Assembly (NCBI GenBank): GCA_023230665.1
Contig: JALNWY010000010.1
Location: forward strand, 1-34,925
From: Deltaproteobacteria bacterium
GTDB taxonomy: Bacteria; Desulfobacterota; Desulfomonilia; UBA1062
Direction: 5' to 3'
Length of the DNA stretch: 34,925 nucleotides
Part shown: positions 33,827-34,925 of the stretch, piece by piece
How the letters are laid out: each line of letters opens with the position of its first letter
Position numbering within the stretch: position 1 is the first letter of the stretch
Notes under the pieces: generated by a model
The model's input: the letters and a program-made list of their open reading frames with translations, nothing else
The model's database searches: none
What the model was told of the DNA's origin: nothing
Translations under genes and position numbers: made by a program

Positions 33827-34925
33827 ACGAGAAAAAGGCCTATACCAAAGAAGTGAAGAAACTGCTTGCCATGGGGAAGTCCAGGGGCTACCTCACCTAT
33901 AACGAGGTCAACGATGCCCTCCCCGATGACACGATCACCCCCGACGATCTCGAAGATGTCATGGACCTTTTCTCCGAAAAGGATATCCAGCTCGTGGACA
34001 CCGAGGAAGATTACGAAGATAACGATGACGAGCCCGATATTCAGGAAGAAAGCGCCTTGCGGTCGCCTGACCCCGTAAAGATGTATCTGCACGAGATGGG
34101 CTCGGTATCCCTGCTGTCCCGGGAAGATGAAACCGAGATTGCCAAGAGAATCGAGGCAGGGCAGCGCCAGATCTTAAACGTCATCATCAATTCTCCGGTA
34201 ACGGTAAAAGAGGTCATCCAGATCGGGGCTGCCCTGAAGGCCGGCGAGATCAGGCTCAAGGACGTGGTGGATATCGACGACATGTTCGATGTCGAGGAAG
34301 ATAGCGCCGGCGCGAAGGTCCTGGAGATCATCGGCGATATCGAGACCAGGCAGACCGACCTCAAGAATCTGAAGGTGCAGTTCTTCCATGCAACCACCCC
34401 TGCCCGGAAAGACAAGATCAAGCACGAGATGGCCGCCGTGAGCCGGGACATTGTGCGGCTCATTCACGACATCCACTTCCTGCCCGAGCAGATCGAGCTC
34501 TTCGGCAACCGGCTCAAGGAGCTCAAGCGCCAGATCGAGACCAAGGAAGGCATCCTCTCTCTCTATGAGCAGCGCTTTGCCCGCGACATGGACGAGATCA
34601 GGGAGCTCCATGATCTGATCTGTCCGGGCGGCGGGAACGCACAGATGAGCGAGAACACAGAGGTGTGCGCCTTTCTGGAAAAGCACACCCTCTCTCCGGA
34701 AGAGTTCGGAGTTATCACAGAGGAGCTGGAAAAAATCATCAGGGACATCAAGGTCCTCGAGATCGAGGGCGGGCTCACTGCGCACGGGCTCAAGAAAGCC
34801 GTGCGAATCCTGGAGGAAGCCGAGGCCAGGACCAATGCCGCCAAGACCGAGCTCATCCAGGCGAACCTGAGGCTGGTGGTGAGCATCGCAAAGAAGTACG
34901 TGAACCGGGGATTACAGTTTCTGGA
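33823..34925 (+). CDS. rpoD: RpoD, primary sigma-70 factor, N-terminal part
   Basis: Runs off the right edge after about 367 codons. Region 1.1 is at the start (KEVKKLLAMGKSRGYLTYNEVNDALP), followed by an acidic stretch. Region 1.2 has DPVKMYLHEMGSVSLLSREDE. A long non-conserved region follows (about 110-340), then the start of region 2 with IQANLRLVVSIAKKYVNRGL. It is the housekeeping sigma factor. The ATG overlaps the dnaG stop. Confidence 0.96.
   Translation, partial: MNEKKAYTKEVKKLLAMGKSRGYLTYNEVNDALPDDTITPDDLEDVMDLFSEKDIQLVDTEEDYEDNDDEPDIQEESALRSPDPVKMYLHEMGSVSLLSREDETEIAKRIEAGQRQILNVIINSPVTVKEVIQIGAALKAGEIRLKDVVDIDDMFDVEEDSAGAKVLEIIGDIETRQTDLKNLKVQFFHATTPARKDKIKHEMAAVSRDIVRLIHDIHFLPEQIELFGNRLKELKRQIETKEGILSLYEQRFARDMDEIRELHDLICPGGGNAQMSENTEVCAFLEKHTLSPEEFGVITEELEKIIRDIKVLEIEGGLTAHGLKKAVRILEEAEARTNAAKTELIQANLRLVVSIAKKYVNRGLQFL

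Overview
The window looks like a GC-rich Gram-negative chromosome, most likely a Desulfobacterota (former Deltaproteobacteria) relative. That placement is inferred from gene order and protein style: a meso-DAP type MurE, a complete Tol-Pal set, an OmpA with TSP3 calcium repeats, and MutS2 inside the rpsU-dnaG-rpoD cluster. It cannot be proved from the sequence alone.

Region 1 (1-9886, minus strand) is the division and cell wall cluster, read right to left: mraZ, rsmH, ftsL, ftsI, murE, murF, mraY, a 44-codon small ORF, murD, ftsW and the first codons of murG. Almost every junction overlaps or abuts, so this is one coupled operon. Region 2 (9887-10088) is the divergent control region between mraZ and an orphan PAS histidine kinase. 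It carries two inverted copies of an 18-bp GTG-phased box, each just downstream of a -10 element, suggesting that MraZ regulates both directions.

Region 3 (10089-18829, plus strand) holds the histidine kinase, tolQ-tolR-tolA-tolB, pal and cpoB, and an alpha-glucan phosphorylase closed by a strong terminator.

Region 4 (18912-26883) is a tRNA-Leu(UAG) gene with an integrated element of about 7.9 kb. The tyrosine integrase stop codon begins at the base after the tRNA discriminator, and a displaced tRNA 3' half lies at 26828-26880. The minus-strand operon encodes two HTH/Xis-like proteins, a double Cys-cluster protein, a primase-DUF3987 fusion, four small unknown proteins and the integrase. No capsid, terminase or transfer genes are present, so it resembles a phage satellite or small integrative element. 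Its right part is AT-rich and holds a structured non-coding block (possibly a group II intron remnant) and a lipoprotein gene of unknown function. Integration changed the tRNA gene: the displaced 3' end carries an encoded CCA and a GGA/TCC variable stem, while the current gene has GGG/CCC and no CCA.

Region 5 (26884-34925, plus strand) starts with a decayed beta-propeller-like gene fragment, then ompA-like, mscL with a C-terminal zinc ribbon, and the macromolecular synthesis cluster rpsU, yqeY, mutS2, dnaG and the start of rpoD, which runs off the window.
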